64,000 bases of DNA from Akkermansia muciniphila. GTDB lineage: Bacteria; Verrucomicrobiota; Verrucomicrobiia; Verrucomicrobiales; Akkermansiaceae. The position numbers and the translations under genes were made by a program. The stretch is from the NCBI GenBank assembly GCA_945874895.1, contig CAMCIC010000010.1:1-64000 (forward strand), given 5' to 3'. The notes below the pieces were generated by a model. It was not told the DNA's origin, did not search any database, and was given only the letters and a program-made list of their open reading frames with translations. Positions 16,914 to 27,720 of the stretch are shown here, in pieces. Position 1 is the first letter of the stretch; each line of letters starts with the position of its first letter.

Positions 16914-18128
16914 ATGAAATGGCTCCCCCTTATCTTCTTGTCAATATTCCCCCTGCATGCTCAGCGGATCGAGCGGACGTCCACACAACTCGATGTGATG
17001 ATCCCGATGTTTCACAAATGGCAGATGGGTGACGCTGCGTCCTATGTGGAAAAGGCGGAGGCCTTAGGTCATAAGCGTGTTCAGTTTTGCATCGCCCTAC
17101 AAGCCGTCCTGGACAAAGACTTCCGTGTTCGTTCGATTGGCATGTATCGCGACAATCGAAGCGCAGGAAAACCCAATGCCTACTATCCATTTGACGAGGA
17201 AATCCGCCTTGAGCTTTTGTCCTATCTCAAAACATGCTTTGCTACAGCATCACAAAAAAAAATGGCGATTTCCGTTCTGCTACATCTGAATTCCCATGGT
17301 GAGATCAATGAATGGAGGAATCATTTCGACTTCGATCCACTGGAACCCTTGGAAAAAATTTCTTATCAAAACGGATATTTTGCTACTGTCATGCAGGCGT
17401 TGGAAGAATCCGTCGAGGCTGACCACGAAGTGGAAATCTCAGTGCAAGGTGAAATGGGCAAGACCGTATTTCTCCATCCCGAATCTTGGAAAAGCCTGAT
17501 CGAAACGGCACGTGGTAAGACAAAACTGAAGAATGCAAAATTTGGATTGAGCTTCAATTATCAGGGGATAGCCGGAACAGCGCCACTGACTGACAAGATG
17601 AAAGACGAGTGGAAAAGCCTATGGAACTCCTGTGACTTCATCGGCATCTCCATGTATCAAGGCGTGAGCGTCATCCCTCAGGCTAGTGACTTTGATCTGG
17701 CTTTGGGACTATTTCTGGGCGAATTTCAAGCGCGTGGTTGTCCGCTGCCGTCTGATAAACCGCTGCACTTTGTGGAAGTAGGACTGGGTGGTGGAGGCTT
17801 GTCTTCACTCGACTGGAAAAATTACATTCCTGCAAAGCAAGCTGCTGATGCGGCAAGATCACCGTATCTCGGCACCCCGATCGGAGATCGCATCAATCCA
17901 TGGAGCCAAAAAGAATTGACTGAACTCAGAATTCGCTACCATAAGGCTCTCTGTGAGTTTCTCAGTACACCCCGATCTCGATATCCCGTAAAACAAGCGT
18001 TTCTCTGGAATTTCGGTTCATGGGATCCCCTTGGAATCGAAAATAGTGACTTTGTTAACCCGACGATTCGTGAATTGGTGAAAACGCACAATCGAAATGC
18101 GAGGACAAACACGCACTATGGCCCATGA
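16914..18128 (+). CDS. Secreted TIM-barrel-like protein, possible glycoside hydrolase
   Basis: 404 residues from the ATG at 16914, which gives a clean signal peptide (MKWLPLIFLSIFPLHA). An in-frame start at 16647 would overlap the previous gene and is not credible. Segments recall clan-A glycosidases: HKRVQFCIAL, LHLNSHGEIN, LSFNYQG, the DFIGISMYQG strand typical of GH113-like barrels, HFVEVGLGGGG with a possible catalytic Glu, and QAFLWNFGSWD at the last strand. I cannot name the family with certainty. It lies 149 bp downstream of the beta-strand-repeat gene and may be in the same functional group. A protein of different sequence but similar overall type is encoded at 43939-45228. Confidence 0.6.
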   Translation: MKWLPLIFLSIFPLHAQRIERTSTQLDVMIPMFHKWQMGDAASYVEKAEALGHKRVQFCIALQAVLDKDFRVRSIGMYRDNRSAGKPNAYYPFDEEIRLELLSYLKTCFATASQKKMAISVLLHLNSHGEINEWRNHFDFDPLEPLEKISYQNGYFATVMQALEESVEADHEVEISVQGEMGKTVFLHPESWKSLIETARGKTKLKNAKFGLSFNYQGIAGTAPLTDKMKDEWKSLWNSCDFIGISMYQGVSVIPQASDFDLALGLFLGEFQARGCPLPSDKPLHFVEVGLGGGGLSSLDWKNYIPAKQAADAARSPYLGTPIGDRINPWSQKELTELRIRYHKALCEFLSTPRSRYPVKQAFLWNFGSWDPLGIENSDFVNPTIRELVKTHNRNARTNTHYGP

Positions 18129-18379
18129 TCGGACATTGCGATGACAGGATGCTGTGACGATTGCCGCAATGATTGCGGATTCGATGAGACTCCATCGCAT
18201 TCGCGATTCTGATGGCATGAAGCGGTCATGAATCTTCTCAGAAAATCAAATATCCTTCCTTCGCATCCCTCCATATGATTAAGGATTTTTTTGATTTTCC
18301 GCATAGAAAGGTAGACCAAGGCGCTGTTTCGTGCTTTCTATCTGCGTCTCTTTCCTGCCCAACTGTTCATCGTCACGCT

Positions 18380-20179
<1,800 letters not shown>

Positions 20180-20248
20180 TTCTAGAGTTGCGGATTCTGA
20201 CACAATCTTCTTTTCCGTGCGGTGATTGTGCCGTATGCTCCGCGCGCT

Positions 20249-21607
20249 ATGTGGAAAGGTCGTTTTACGCAGGATACGTCATCGTTGGTTCAACAGTTCG
20301 GGGAATCGGTCTCCTATGACTGGCGTTTGTTCCCTCATGACATTGCGGGCTCCATCGCCCACGCGCGCGCCCAGTGCAAAGCAGGATTTCTTACAGAAGA
20401 GGAATTTTCCGCGATCGAAGCTGGACTGCTGGCCATCCGTGCGGACATCGAGGCTGGGCAATTCGAGTTCAAAACCTCGCTCGAGGACATCCACATGAAC
20501 ATCGAGTCAGAATTGACCAAGCGCATCGGAGCCGCTGGCGCGAAGTTGCACACGGCTCGCTCGCGCAACGACCAAGTGGCGACCGATACCCGACTCTACT
20601 GTCGCGCGCAGGTCGATTCCTTGGTGGAGGGTCTGCGTGGACTGCAACGCGCGTTGCTGGATCGTGCCGAAGTCTATGCCGATTCCGTTATGCCGGGTTA
20701 CACCCATTTGCAGCGCGGTCAACCGGTCACGGCGGGGCACCATTTTCTCGCCTACGTAGAAATGCTGGAGCGCGATGTTTCACGTCTTCTCGATGCCCGC
20801 AAGCGACTGAACATTTCACCTCTGGGTTCTGGAGCCTTGGCGGGTTCCACCATCAATCTCGACCGCCATGCGATTGCCTCGGAATTGGGGTTCGATGGAG
20901 TCACCACCAACTCGATGGATGCCATTGCCGACCGCGATTACATCGCCGAGATCCTTTTTGCGATTGCTCTCTGCGGCGTGCATCTTTCGCGCCTGAGTGA
21001 AGATCTGATCCTCTGGTGCAGCGCGGAGTTCGGTTTTGCTGCCCTGGCCGATGCCCATACCACAGGTTCATCGCTGATGCCGCAGAAAAAAAATCCCGAT
21101 GTCTGTGAACTCACGCGCGGCAAGACCGGCCGACTCGTGGGCAACCTCGTCGCCATTCTTACCGCTATCAAAGGGCTGCCGCTTACCTACAACCGCGATT
21201 TGCAGGAGGACAAGGAGCCATTGTTTGATTCCATCGATACCCTGCACCTCGCGCTCGCCGTCAACACCGAGATGATCCTCGCACTCACCCTGCGAGAAGA
21301 GATATGTGCGACTGCCGCCGCGGACCCGATGTTGCTGGCCACCGACCTCGCGGATTACCTCGTGAAAAAAGGAGTCCCCTTCCGTCAGGCGCACGAACTG
21401 GTCGGCAAGGCCGTGGCTGAGGCGATCGCCAGCAAGACGCCGCTGAACGAACTCAACCTCTCCCGCATCAGTCCGCACTACGGCAATGACACGGCGGAAA
21501 TCTTCCAACTCACACGCGCTCTGAATGCCCGCACCAATCCAGGTTGTCCAAATCCGCGGATCGTGCGCGAACAAATCGCGCGCTGGCAGAAACAATTGCA
21601 TGGCTAA
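20249..21607 (+). CDS. argH: Argininosuccinate lyase
   Basis: 452 residues from the ATG at 20249 (MWKGRF, the classic ArgH start). Splits argininosuccinate into arginine and fumarate, the last step of arginine synthesis. The fumarase/aspartase superfamily signature GSSLMPQKKNPD with its catalytic serine is present, as are TARSRNDQV and PGYTHLQRGQPVT with the catalytic His. Normal length. A 49-residue gene follows after 3 bases. Confidence 0.97.
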   Translation: MWKGRFTQDTSSLVQQFGESVSYDWRLFPHDIAGSIAHARAQCKAGFLTEEEFSAIEAGLLAIRADIEAGQFEFKTSLEDIHMNIESELTKRIGAAGAKLHTARSRNDQVATDTRLYCRAQVDSLVEGLRGLQRALLDRAEVYADSVMPGYTHLQRGQPVTAGHHFLAYVEMLERDVSRLLDARKRLNISPLGSGALAGSTINLDRHAIASELGFDGVTTNSMDAIADRDYIAEILFAIALCGVHLSRLSEDLILWCSAEFGFAALADAHTTGSSLMPQKKNPDVCELTRGKTGRLVGNLVAILTAIKGLPLTYNRDLQEDKEPLFDSIDTLHLALAVNTEMILALTLREEICATAAADPMLLATDLADYLVKKGVPFRQAHELVGKAVAEAIASKTPLNELNLSRISPHYGNDTAEIFQLTRALNARTNPGCPNPRIVREQIARWQKQLHG

Positions 21608-21610
21608 CGA

Positions 21611-21760
21611 ATGAGTCCGAAATTCGATCCCTTGTACCTCGTAGTCGACGAATTCCTTAAAGACAACGTGCGAGCATTCTCACTTATCTACCTGCTTATC
21701 CTAGGATGCGGCATCGCCTCATGGGCCATTCATACAACACGTATGTTTGAATCCCTTTGA
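21611..21760 (+). CDS. Small single-span membrane protein behind argH
   Basis: 49 residues, ATG 3 bases after the argH stop codon, so probably translated from the same message. Residues 1-20 are polar (MSPKFDPLYLVVDEF), then one transmembrane helix at about 22-41 (AFSLIYLLILGCGIASWAI), then a short tail. Too short for family recognition. Coupled position and the clean charge/hydrophobic pattern support it being real. Confidence 0.55.
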   Translation: MSPKFDPLYLVVDEFLKDNVRAFSLIYLLILGCGIASWAIHTTRMFESL

Positions 21761-21867
21761 GAGCATTCACCTTCGAGAAATGATCCAAGCCTGATCCGAA
21801 TCAAAATACGATACAGGGAAATTCTAGACTCATTTGGTACAGTTGCACCCAAACATTCATTCCATCG

Positions 21868-22521
21868 ATGAAACCTGCATCACTCCAACCTCTCACCATC
21901 AGCGCGAACTTTGCCATTTCCGCCGATGGCAAAATTTCATCGTCGGACTGTCGGCCTTCTGGTTGGACCTCGCGAGAAGATCACCAGCGTCTGCTCGATT
22001 TGCGGCGTGGAGCCGATGCCATTTTGGTCGGGCGCCGAACCCTGCTCGCAGACAACATGACCCTGACTGTGCCCGGCGCTGTAAAACATCCTCTGCGCTG
22101 TGTGGCAAGTGCCTCGGGAAAGTTTACTGGTCAGGAAAAGTTGTTTCATACCGCTGGAGGAGAGATTCATCTATGGAGTCAAGAAACTCCTACAATCGCC
22201 CGACCCGATATGATCATTCATCACGGCGATGTATGTGAATTTCTTCAGACCCTTCACGATCATCACGGTGTGAAACATCTTCACTGCGAAGGCGGTGGCG
22301 AATTGCTGCGTTTACTGATCGAGAGAGATGTATTGGATGAAATTCACCTCACTTGGGCCGCGCACACCATTTTTGGCGGAGCAAAAGCCCCAACCATCAC
22401 GGGCATCCCAGGAATGGTTCTGGATGTCAGCAGGCATTTCAAACTGACTCACTTTGATCCACGTCCTGCGAACGGGGAAGTATTTTTGTCCTATCGACGA
22501 GCGGGGAACCTCACTCAATGA
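21868..22521 (+). CDS. RibD C-terminal domain-like reductase
   Basis: 217 residues resembling the pyrimidine reductase half of RibD, a dihydrofolate reductase-like fold using NADPH. Typical elements: ISANFAISADGKISS at the start, RRGADAILVGRRTLLADN, LHCEGGGELLRLLIE (cofactor loop) and the ending GEVFLSYR. The deaminase half of bifunctional RibD is absent, so it is either a stand-alone riboflavin-pathway reductase or an enzyme with another substrate. Its stop codon overlaps that of the convergent His-rich lipoprotein gene. Confidence 0.8.
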   Translation: MKPASLQPLTISANFAISADGKISSSDCRPSGWTSREDHQRLLDLRRGADAILVGRRTLLADNMTLTVPGAVKHPLRCVASASGKFTGQEKLFHTAGGEIHLWSQETPTIARPDMIIHHGDVCEFLQTLHDHHGVKHLHCEGGGELLRLLIERDVLDEIHLTWAAHTIFGGAKAPTITGIPGMVLDVSRHFKLTHFDPRPANGEVFLSYRRAGNLTQ

Positions 22522-22688
22522 GCGGGTTTTTCGTGGGCATGATCGTCACCCTGAGGAGCATGAGCATCGTCATGTCCGTGGTCGCTACCATGGGATTCGT
22601 GGAGCACTTTCACTTCTTTGAATTCGTGACGCTCGCAAGAAATGAATCCGAATGACGCAAGGGACAAGAGGGCAAGAGCAAATTTCAT
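22515..22688 (-). CDS. Small His-rich lipoprotein
   Basis: 57 residues. MKFALALLSLASFGFISC is a lipoprotein signal with the lipidated Cys18. The short mature part is acidic and rich in His (about 11 of 39 residues) in patterns such as HGSDHGHDDAHAP and DDHAHEKPAH. Such sequence binds transition metals (Zn, Ni, Cu), so metal buffering or handing-over at the membrane is an inference. It lies 42 bases downstream of lpxB on the same strand and overlaps the end of the convergent RibD-like gene by a few bases. Confidence 0.6.
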   Translation of the reverse strand: MKFALALLSLASFGFISCERHEFKEVKVLHESHGSDHGHDDAHAPQGDDHAHEKPAH

Positions 22689-22730
22689 CGCACCCGTCTT
22701 TTAGACGAGAACCAAGGCGATGGCAACCGC

Positions 22731-23876
22731 TTAGGCGGAATTTTTTCGATCTCCGCGCAACCACTCTCCCACGATACTGGCAGCCCGTTCATGAGCACCA
22801 TGGCCGCCAAGCAAATCGGCGGTGGCATGAAGATCGGTGATCAGCGCTTCTCTGGCTTGCGAATCATCGAGCATTCGCTTCAGTTCAGCGACAACAGCGG
22901 GAGCATCTGCCTGGCTTTGGATCAATTCCTTCACTACACCGCGTCCGGCGAGAATGTTCACAAGGCCGATGAAACGAATGCGAACAAGAAGTTTTCCCAG
23001 CCAATAGGTGGGCCATGCCACTTTGTATACCAGCAAGTAAGGCAGACCGAAATACGCAGCTTCCAGTGTGGCGGTACCGCTGGCGATCACGCCACAAGCA
23101 GCATGCTGCATCAAGGCGTGACTGCCCCCATCCGTCACCGTGACACACCGAGCCAGATTCCGCTCCGCCACCTGCTGGCGCATCATCACAGCTAACTTCG
23201 ACGAGGCTGCAGGGGCGGAAAAACGCAACTGCGGTGACTGGGTCAGAAGCATTTCCGCCGAACGTAGCATCAGAGGAAAGAGGCGAGAGACCTCACGCTC
23301 GCGACTCCCGGGAAATAGCCCCACGAGCGACTCATCACGCGGCACTGAAATTCGCTCTGCCTCCAGTTCATCCACGAGTGGATGACCGACGAAGCTCGTC
23401 CGCAATCCGGCTGGAGAAAAAATTTCTCGCTCGAAAGGAAAGAGGCACATCATTTCATCGAGCAAACGAGCCATGTGAGGAATGCGTCCCCGATTCCAAG
23501 CCCAGACTTGAGGGCTGATGTAGTAAACGATTTTCACGTCAGGCAGTAGTTTTTTGACCGCCTTTGCGAAGCGCAGATTGAAGCCCGGATAATCGATCAA
23601 CAACAGAACATCCGGTCTAAGGGAGAGTAGTTCATCCAACAACTCGCGGAATTGCTTCTGAAACCAGCGGTAATGCTTCAGGACTTCCCAAACGCCCATG
23701 ACGGCCGCATCTTCCACCCAATCTCGTAGGGCGTCGCCAGCGATTTGCCGCATTTGCGGGCCACCAGCCCCTGCGATCATCAGATCAGGCATCGAAGTCC
23801 TCAAACTGCGAAGCAAACCGGCCCCATGCGCGTCTCCACTCAATTCTCCAGCGATCACGAACAAGGAATGTGGCAT
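22731..23876 (-). CDS. lpxB: Lipid-A-disaccharide synthase
   Basis: 381 residues from the ATG at 23876 (MPHSLFVIAGELSGDAHG). GT19 glycosyltransferase that joins UDP-diacylglucosamine and lipid X to make the lipid A disaccharide at the inner face of the cytoplasmic membrane. Family marks: AGELSGDAHGAGL, IDYPGFNLRFAK, YYISPQVWAWNRGR, PGSREREVSRLFP and ASGTATLEAA. It shows that the host makes lipopolysaccharide. Divergent from the YfgM-like gene with about 110 bp between starts. Confidence 0.96.
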   Translation of the reverse strand: MPHSLFVIAGELSGDAHGAGLLRSLRTSMPDLMIAGAGGPQMRQIAGDALRDWVEDAAVMGVWEVLKHYRWFQKQFRELLDELLSLRPDVLLLIDYPGFNLRFAKAVKKLLPDVKIVYYISPQVWAWNRGRIPHMARLLDEMMCLFPFEREIFSPAGLRTSFVGHPLVDELEAERISVPRDESLVGLFPGSREREVSRLFPLMLRSAEMLLTQSPQLRFSAPAASSKLAVMMRQQVAERNLARCVTVTDGGSHALMQHAACGVIASGTATLEAAYFGLPYLLVYKVAWPTYWLGKLLVRIRFIGLVNILAGRGVVKELIQSQADAPAVVAELKRMLDDSQAREALITDLHATADLLGGHGAHERAASIVGEWLRGDRKNSA

Positions 23877-23986
23877 GCGCCAGAAAAGTAACAAGAGCAG
23901 GTCAAGTCGTCCACTCCCAAACCCACCGAAAAATCAAATTTCCGATTGATTTATCGGGAGAATCTGCGCAGTGTATGCGCCGTCAC

Positions 23987-24805
23987 ATGTCTGAACCATC
24001 CAACCACCCCATGCCGATCGGCGAAATCGTTCAAGGCCCCAGCGCGTTTGAGCAATTTTTGGAAAAAAATCAAAAGTTGATCGCCTTGTCCGCTGTTGTT
24101 GTGGCACTGGCGATTGGTGGCGTGATGGTCTATCGGACCATTCAGCAAGATCATGCGGCTGAAGCGGCTGCCACTCTCTCCGCAGCCAAGGACATCGCAG
24201 CCATGGAAAAAGTGAAATTGGACTACGCGGACACACCCTCCGCAGTCACAGCTGCCATGGGCATCGCTGACAAACTCTGGGGCAATGGTCAACAAGACGA
24301 GGCCATCACCGCTCTGAAAGAAATCATCGAAAAATTCCCACAACATCCGGCTTCGGTTGTAGCGCAAAACACGTTGGGGTATCGTCTGATGGCTCAGGGC
24401 AAAAATGGCGATGCAACTCTTGCATTTCAGGCGGTGATTGATCGTGAAAGCGAACGATATCTCGCGCCTTCGGCCATGATCGCGTTGGGTGACCTCGCCA
24501 AAAAAGAAGGCAACTTGGAGAAGGCATCAGAGCACTACAAGAAAGTGTCTGCCGAGTTCAAGGACAGTCCCTTTGCCAGCATGGCAGCGGATCGCATGAA
24601 GTTTCTCCGTTTTGCCTCACCCACGGAGATTGAACCACCCCCTGCGCCCGCACCAGAAAAGCCATCAACCCCCGAAACCCCCACCGGGGCCTCCATCGGA
24701 AGCACCAATCCTATGCTGGATGCACTTTCCAACGGATCGAAAGAAAAGAAGGACGAGGCTCCTGCCCCTGCTCCCGTTCAAAATCCTCCCGCATCCCAAC
24801 CCTAA
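23987..24805 (+). CDS. Membrane-anchored TPR protein (YfgM-like)
   Basis: 272 residues from the ATG at 23987; another ATG 12 bases upstream is equally possible. The layout is a cytoplasmic N-terminus, one transmembrane helix (31-48), and an exported tetratricopeptide region (about 55-205) with TPR-like helices such as AITALKEIIEKFPQHP and DLAKKEGNLEKASEHYKKV. The tail is Pro/Ala/Lys-rich and low complexity. This resembles YfgM, an accessory of the Sec translocon, and the general TPR_21 family; a role in envelope protein folding is inferred. The bactofilin gene follows after 27 bases, so the two probably share a transcript. Confidence 0.7.
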   Translation: MSEPSNHPMPIGEIVQGPSAFEQFLEKNQKLIALSAVVVALAIGGVMVYRTIQQDHAAEAAATLSAAKDIAAMEKVKLDYADTPSAVTAAMGIADKLWGNGQQDEAITALKEIIEKFPQHPASVVAQNTLGYRLMAQGKNGDATLAFQAVIDRESERYLAPSAMIALGDLAKKEGNLEKASEHYKKVSAEFKDSPFASMAADRMKFLRFASPTEIEPPPAPAPEKPSTPETPTGASIGSTNPMLDALSNGSKEKKDEAPAPAPVQNPPASQP

Positions 24806-24832
24806 ACTTTTTCACACCTAACTTCTTTTACT

Positions 24833-25354
24833 ATGTTTCAAAAAGTCATTGGCAAAAATTCCGGCGAGCCTCTGCCACCCGCCCCCGCACCGATCAATCC
24901 CGCTCCTGCCATCAGCAACGAAGCGACACTTCAGCAATCGGTTGCACCATCACGCCCCGCTGTGGCAGCCACCCGCAACGTTCTTTCCACAGATGTAGAA
25001 GTCAAAGGAACTCTCAAGTTCACCAACGATCTGATTGTGGACGGACGCATCGAAGGAGAAATCCATTCAGATGGCAACCTGACAATCGGTGAAAATGCCC
25101 GTATCAAAGCCGAAATCCGCACCGCCACGGTGATCGTTCACGGCAAAGTCCACGGCAACATCACAGCCAGCAATCGGGTGGATCTGAAGGCCGGCGCCGA
25201 GATTGTGGGCGACATCAAGGCTAAGATTTTGACGATGGAAGCGGGCGCTGTATTTGTCGGCAAATCAAGTGTGGGCGCTAGCACTCCCGCAGCCAGTCCT
25301 GCACCTGCACAAGCACCGGCAGCTCCTGCACCAAAAGTCGCAGACAAGGTCTAA
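24833..25354 (+). CDS. Bactofilin (polymer-forming cytoskeletal protein)
   Basis: 173 residues. The central bactofilin domain (about 48-145) has the typical beta-helical turns: DVEVKGTLKFTNDLIVDGRIEGEI, GNLTIGENARIKAEI, VIVHGKVHGNI, RVDLKAGAEIVGDIKAKILTMEAGAVF. The flanks are Pro/Ala-rich and disordered. Bactofilins polymerise without nucleotide and scaffold cell shape, stalks or wall enzymes at the membrane. It lies after a membrane TPR protein and is followed by a terminator. Confidence 0.93.
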   Translation: MFQKVIGKNSGEPLPPAPAPINPAPAISNEATLQQSVAPSRPAVAATRNVLSTDVEVKGTLKFTNDLIVDGRIEGEIHSDGNLTIGENARIKAEIRTATVIVHGKVHGNITASNRVDLKAGAEIVGDIKAKILTMEAGAVFVGKSSVGASTPAASPAPAQAPAAPAPKVADKV

Positions 25355-25374
25355 TCGAGAAAACAAATCAAATT

Positions 25375-25407
25375 CACCCGAGCGATATGTCCTCGGGTGT
25401 TTTTTTG
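25375..25407 (+). terminator. Intrinsic terminator after the bactofilin gene
   Basis: Perfect 8 bp stem CACCCGAG/CTCGGGTG with a 9-base loop and a run of T (seven of eight bases), 20 bases after the stop codon. It separates this unit from the convergent DUF58 gene ending at 25410. Confidence 0.9.
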
Positions 25408-25409
25408 TT

Positions 25410-26717
25410 TTACAACGTACCTGCTGTCTTTACGTCGAGATAACGATTGGCAAGGGCTATGGCTAGTTCGCTTGGTATGCAGTCTAGGGTCGATACACCT
25501 TGTGACTGCAACTGCTTGAGAACATGAGCCCGTTCTGTCATATACTGACGCGCAGCTACGTGTCGCAAAGCACTCGTAAAATCAGCCACCGGCTCATTCA
25601 CTGCATCTCGCACTGATCCCTCGCACAGGCTCGCGAGCAACACCAGATGCTTCGTTTGCAGAGATCGGAGCGCCGGAACCATTTCTTCCGAATCCTCTCC
25701 GCGCAAATTGGTCATGACCACAACGAGCGCCCTACGACGGAAACGCATCATCAGCGATTCGGCCGCCTGCGCGAAATCGCTGGGGGACGGGGTTGTCTCC
25801 GCATCATAAAGATGATCCAGAATCGTCGCCATGGAGTGAAGACCCTTCACAGGAGGCAACCAACGATCCGTTCCTCCAAATGATTGAATCGCCACATGGT
25901 CCCCTTGTCGCAAAGCCAGATAAGAAACCATCAGCAAGGCATTGAGACAATGATCAAACTGAGGCAAATCCCCGTCTAACGAACGCATACGACGACCGCA
26001 ATCCAACAAAAACACGACCTGTTGATTTCGTTGTTCCTGGTAATCACGGCTGATCAACTGCAAACGACGCGAAGTCGATTTCCAATCAATCTGCGATAAA
26101 CCATCACCTTGGCGGTAATCACGGAGTTGATGAAAATCCCGACTACTGCCTGCGCGCGATCTGCGGACGATTCCCATCTGCTCCTGACGATGTTGCGTGG
26201 CCAACAACGCGAGTCGCAAAGCGGGAGCATAATTCGGATACACCTTGACGCTATGCGAACGCGGCAGAATGAACGCTCGCTTGAGCAACCGCATGCGACC
26301 GAGCACACGCAGATGGATGGAGCCGAAACAGCATTCGCCGCGCCTTGGTAGGATCACATCGTATCGAACCTGCACCAACGAAGCACTGGGAATAAGTCCC
26401 ATCCATGGCATGGCATCAGCACGCGCGTCAGCAGGAATACCGTCGTAAACCTCGACAATCAATGACCTCGGACTCGTGTGGTGCAGCCCTAATTGTATCT
26501 CGCCTTTTTCTCCAACGGCAAATCGATCAGGCAAGATACGCTCCACGTTAACAAGCGGATCCAGTCGCAATAACAGGGCTTCCAACGCGTAAACAACGAA
26601 CAATAACATCCCTAGGATACACCAGATAAATCCGCAGGAAGGCAGCACTGCCGCCGGCAAGGAGAGCAGCGCCCAAATCCATAGCACTCGCATGCCAAGC
26701 GGTGACAGAGTTAACAT
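25410..26717 (-). CDS. DUF58 domain protein of the MoxR operon
   Basis: 435 residues from the ATG at 26717, which overlaps the moxR stop codon; an apparent longer frame upstream lies within moxR. Two N-terminal transmembrane helices (about 6-45) are followed by a beta-rich region and then the DUF58 core: SSRDFHQLRDYRQGDGLSQIDWKST, which includes the family's conserved R-x-Y-x-x-G-D...I-D-W pattern, and a degenerate von Willebrand-like region beginning VVFLLDCGRRM. DUF58 proteins work with MoxR AAA+ ATPases as membrane-side adaptors. The client in this phylum is not known. Confidence 0.88.
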   Translation of the reverse strand: MLTLSPLGMRVLWIWALLSLPAAVLPSCGFIWCILGMLLFVVYALEALLLRLDPLVNVERILPDRFAVGEKGEIQLGLHHTSPRSLIVEVYDGIPADARADAMPWMGLIPSASLVQVRYDVILPRRGECCFGSIHLRVLGRMRLLKRAFILPRSHSVKVYPNYAPALRLALLATQHRQEQMGIVRRSRAGSSRDFHQLRDYRQGDGLSQIDWKSTSRRLQLISRDYQEQRNQQVVFLLDCGRRMRSLDGDLPQFDHCLNALLMVSYLALRQGDHVAIQSFGGTDRWLPPVKGLHSMATILDHLYDAETTPSPSDFAQAAESLMMRFRRRALVVVMTNLRGEDSEEMVPALRSLQTKHLVLLASLCEGSVRDAVNEPVADFTSALRHVAARQYMTERAHVLKQLQSQGVSTLDCIPSELAIALANRYLDVKTAGTL

Positions 26718-26718
26718 G

Positions 26719-27720
26719 TTAGATCCGTGGTGCTGGCACTTGATCGATGATGGCGCGCAAGATGACATCAACATCCTGACCGCCCATGGCGATTTCTGGT
26801 GTGAGTTGCACCCGATGACGCAACACGGGGAGAGCCACGGATTTGATGTCATCTGGTGTCACAAACCGTCTGCCATTCATCACCGCGAGTGCTTTACCCA
26901 CGCGCACAAGACTGATCGCACCGCGCGTGCCCGCGCCTAACGAAATCGCGCGCGACTCGCGAGTAGCACGAACAAGGGCAACAGCATAGGCTACGAGATC
27001 GGGAACAGCCAACACCTGTGAGGTTTCCTCTTGGGCACGTAGGACATCCTCTGTATCACAGACCACTCGCACCTCATCAAGCGATCTCGAATGCCCAGCC
27101 GAAGCAGCCATGGCTACGATCCCAATCTCGTCTTCATCGTTCGGATAATCGATTACAATCTTCATGAGGAAGCGATCAAGCTGAGCTTCTGGCAAAGGAT
27201 AGGTTCCTTCATGTTCCACTGGATTTTGCGTGGCTAAGGTCATGAACGGCGCCTTCAAACGAAGCGTCTCACCATCGATGGTGACTTGTTGTTCCTGCAT
27301 TACCTCCAAAAGAGCTGCCTGAGTTTTTGCGGGAGCGCGATTGATTTCGTCTGCCAACAGCAAGTTGGTAAAGACCGGTCCCTTGCGTAATTCAAAAGAC
27401 TGGCTTTTCATATCGTAGAGCCTGAATCCCGTGACATCGGAGGGCATCAGGTCAGGAGTGAACTGGATTCGCGAGAATCCACCGCCGAAGGTTCGCGCGA
27501 GAGCCAGAACCAAATGGGTTTTCCCCAGACCCGGTTTGCCTTCCAGTAACACATGCCCACCAGCCAATAAGGCAGCGAGCACTTGGCCTGCCACTTCCTC
27601 TTGCCCGATGAAAACTTTTTTCAACTGCTCTCGAATCTCGTGAAAAACGCGAGTCGCTTGGGGTGCTGTGTCTGCCACAAGTGGCAGACTCGCCTGATCT
27701 TGGAATGTTTCTTCGTTCAT
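26719..27720 (-). CDS. MoxR-family AAA+ ATPase
   Basis: 333 residues. Walker A GKPGLGKTHL (about 60-69), the MoxR motif GGGFSRIQFTPDLMPSDVTGF, Walker B LLLADEINRAPAKTQAALLEVMQEQQVT, sensor ATQNPVEHEGTYPLPEAQLDRFLMK and the C-terminal lid DDIKSVALPVLRHRVQL. MoxR ATPases act as chaperones that mature or insert client complexes. Start and stop codons overlap both neighbours, so the five-gene run 31212-25410 is one operon. Confidence 0.95.
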   Translation of the reverse strand: MNEETFQDQASLPLVADTAPQATRVFHEIREQLKKVFIGQEEVAGQVLAALLAGGHVLLEGKPGLGKTHLVLALARTFGGGFSRIQFTPDLMPSDVTGFRLYDMKSQSFELRKGPVFTNLLLADEINRAPAKTQAALLEVMQEQQVTIDGETLRLKAPFMTLATQNPVEHEGTYPLPEAQLDRFLMKIVIDYPNDEDEIGIVAMAASAGHSRSLDEVRVVCDTEDVLRAQEETSQVLAVPDLVAYAVALVRATRESRAISLGAGTRGAISLVRVGKALAVMNGRRFVTPDDIKSVALPVLRHRVQLTPEIAMGGQDVDVILRAIIDQVPAPRI

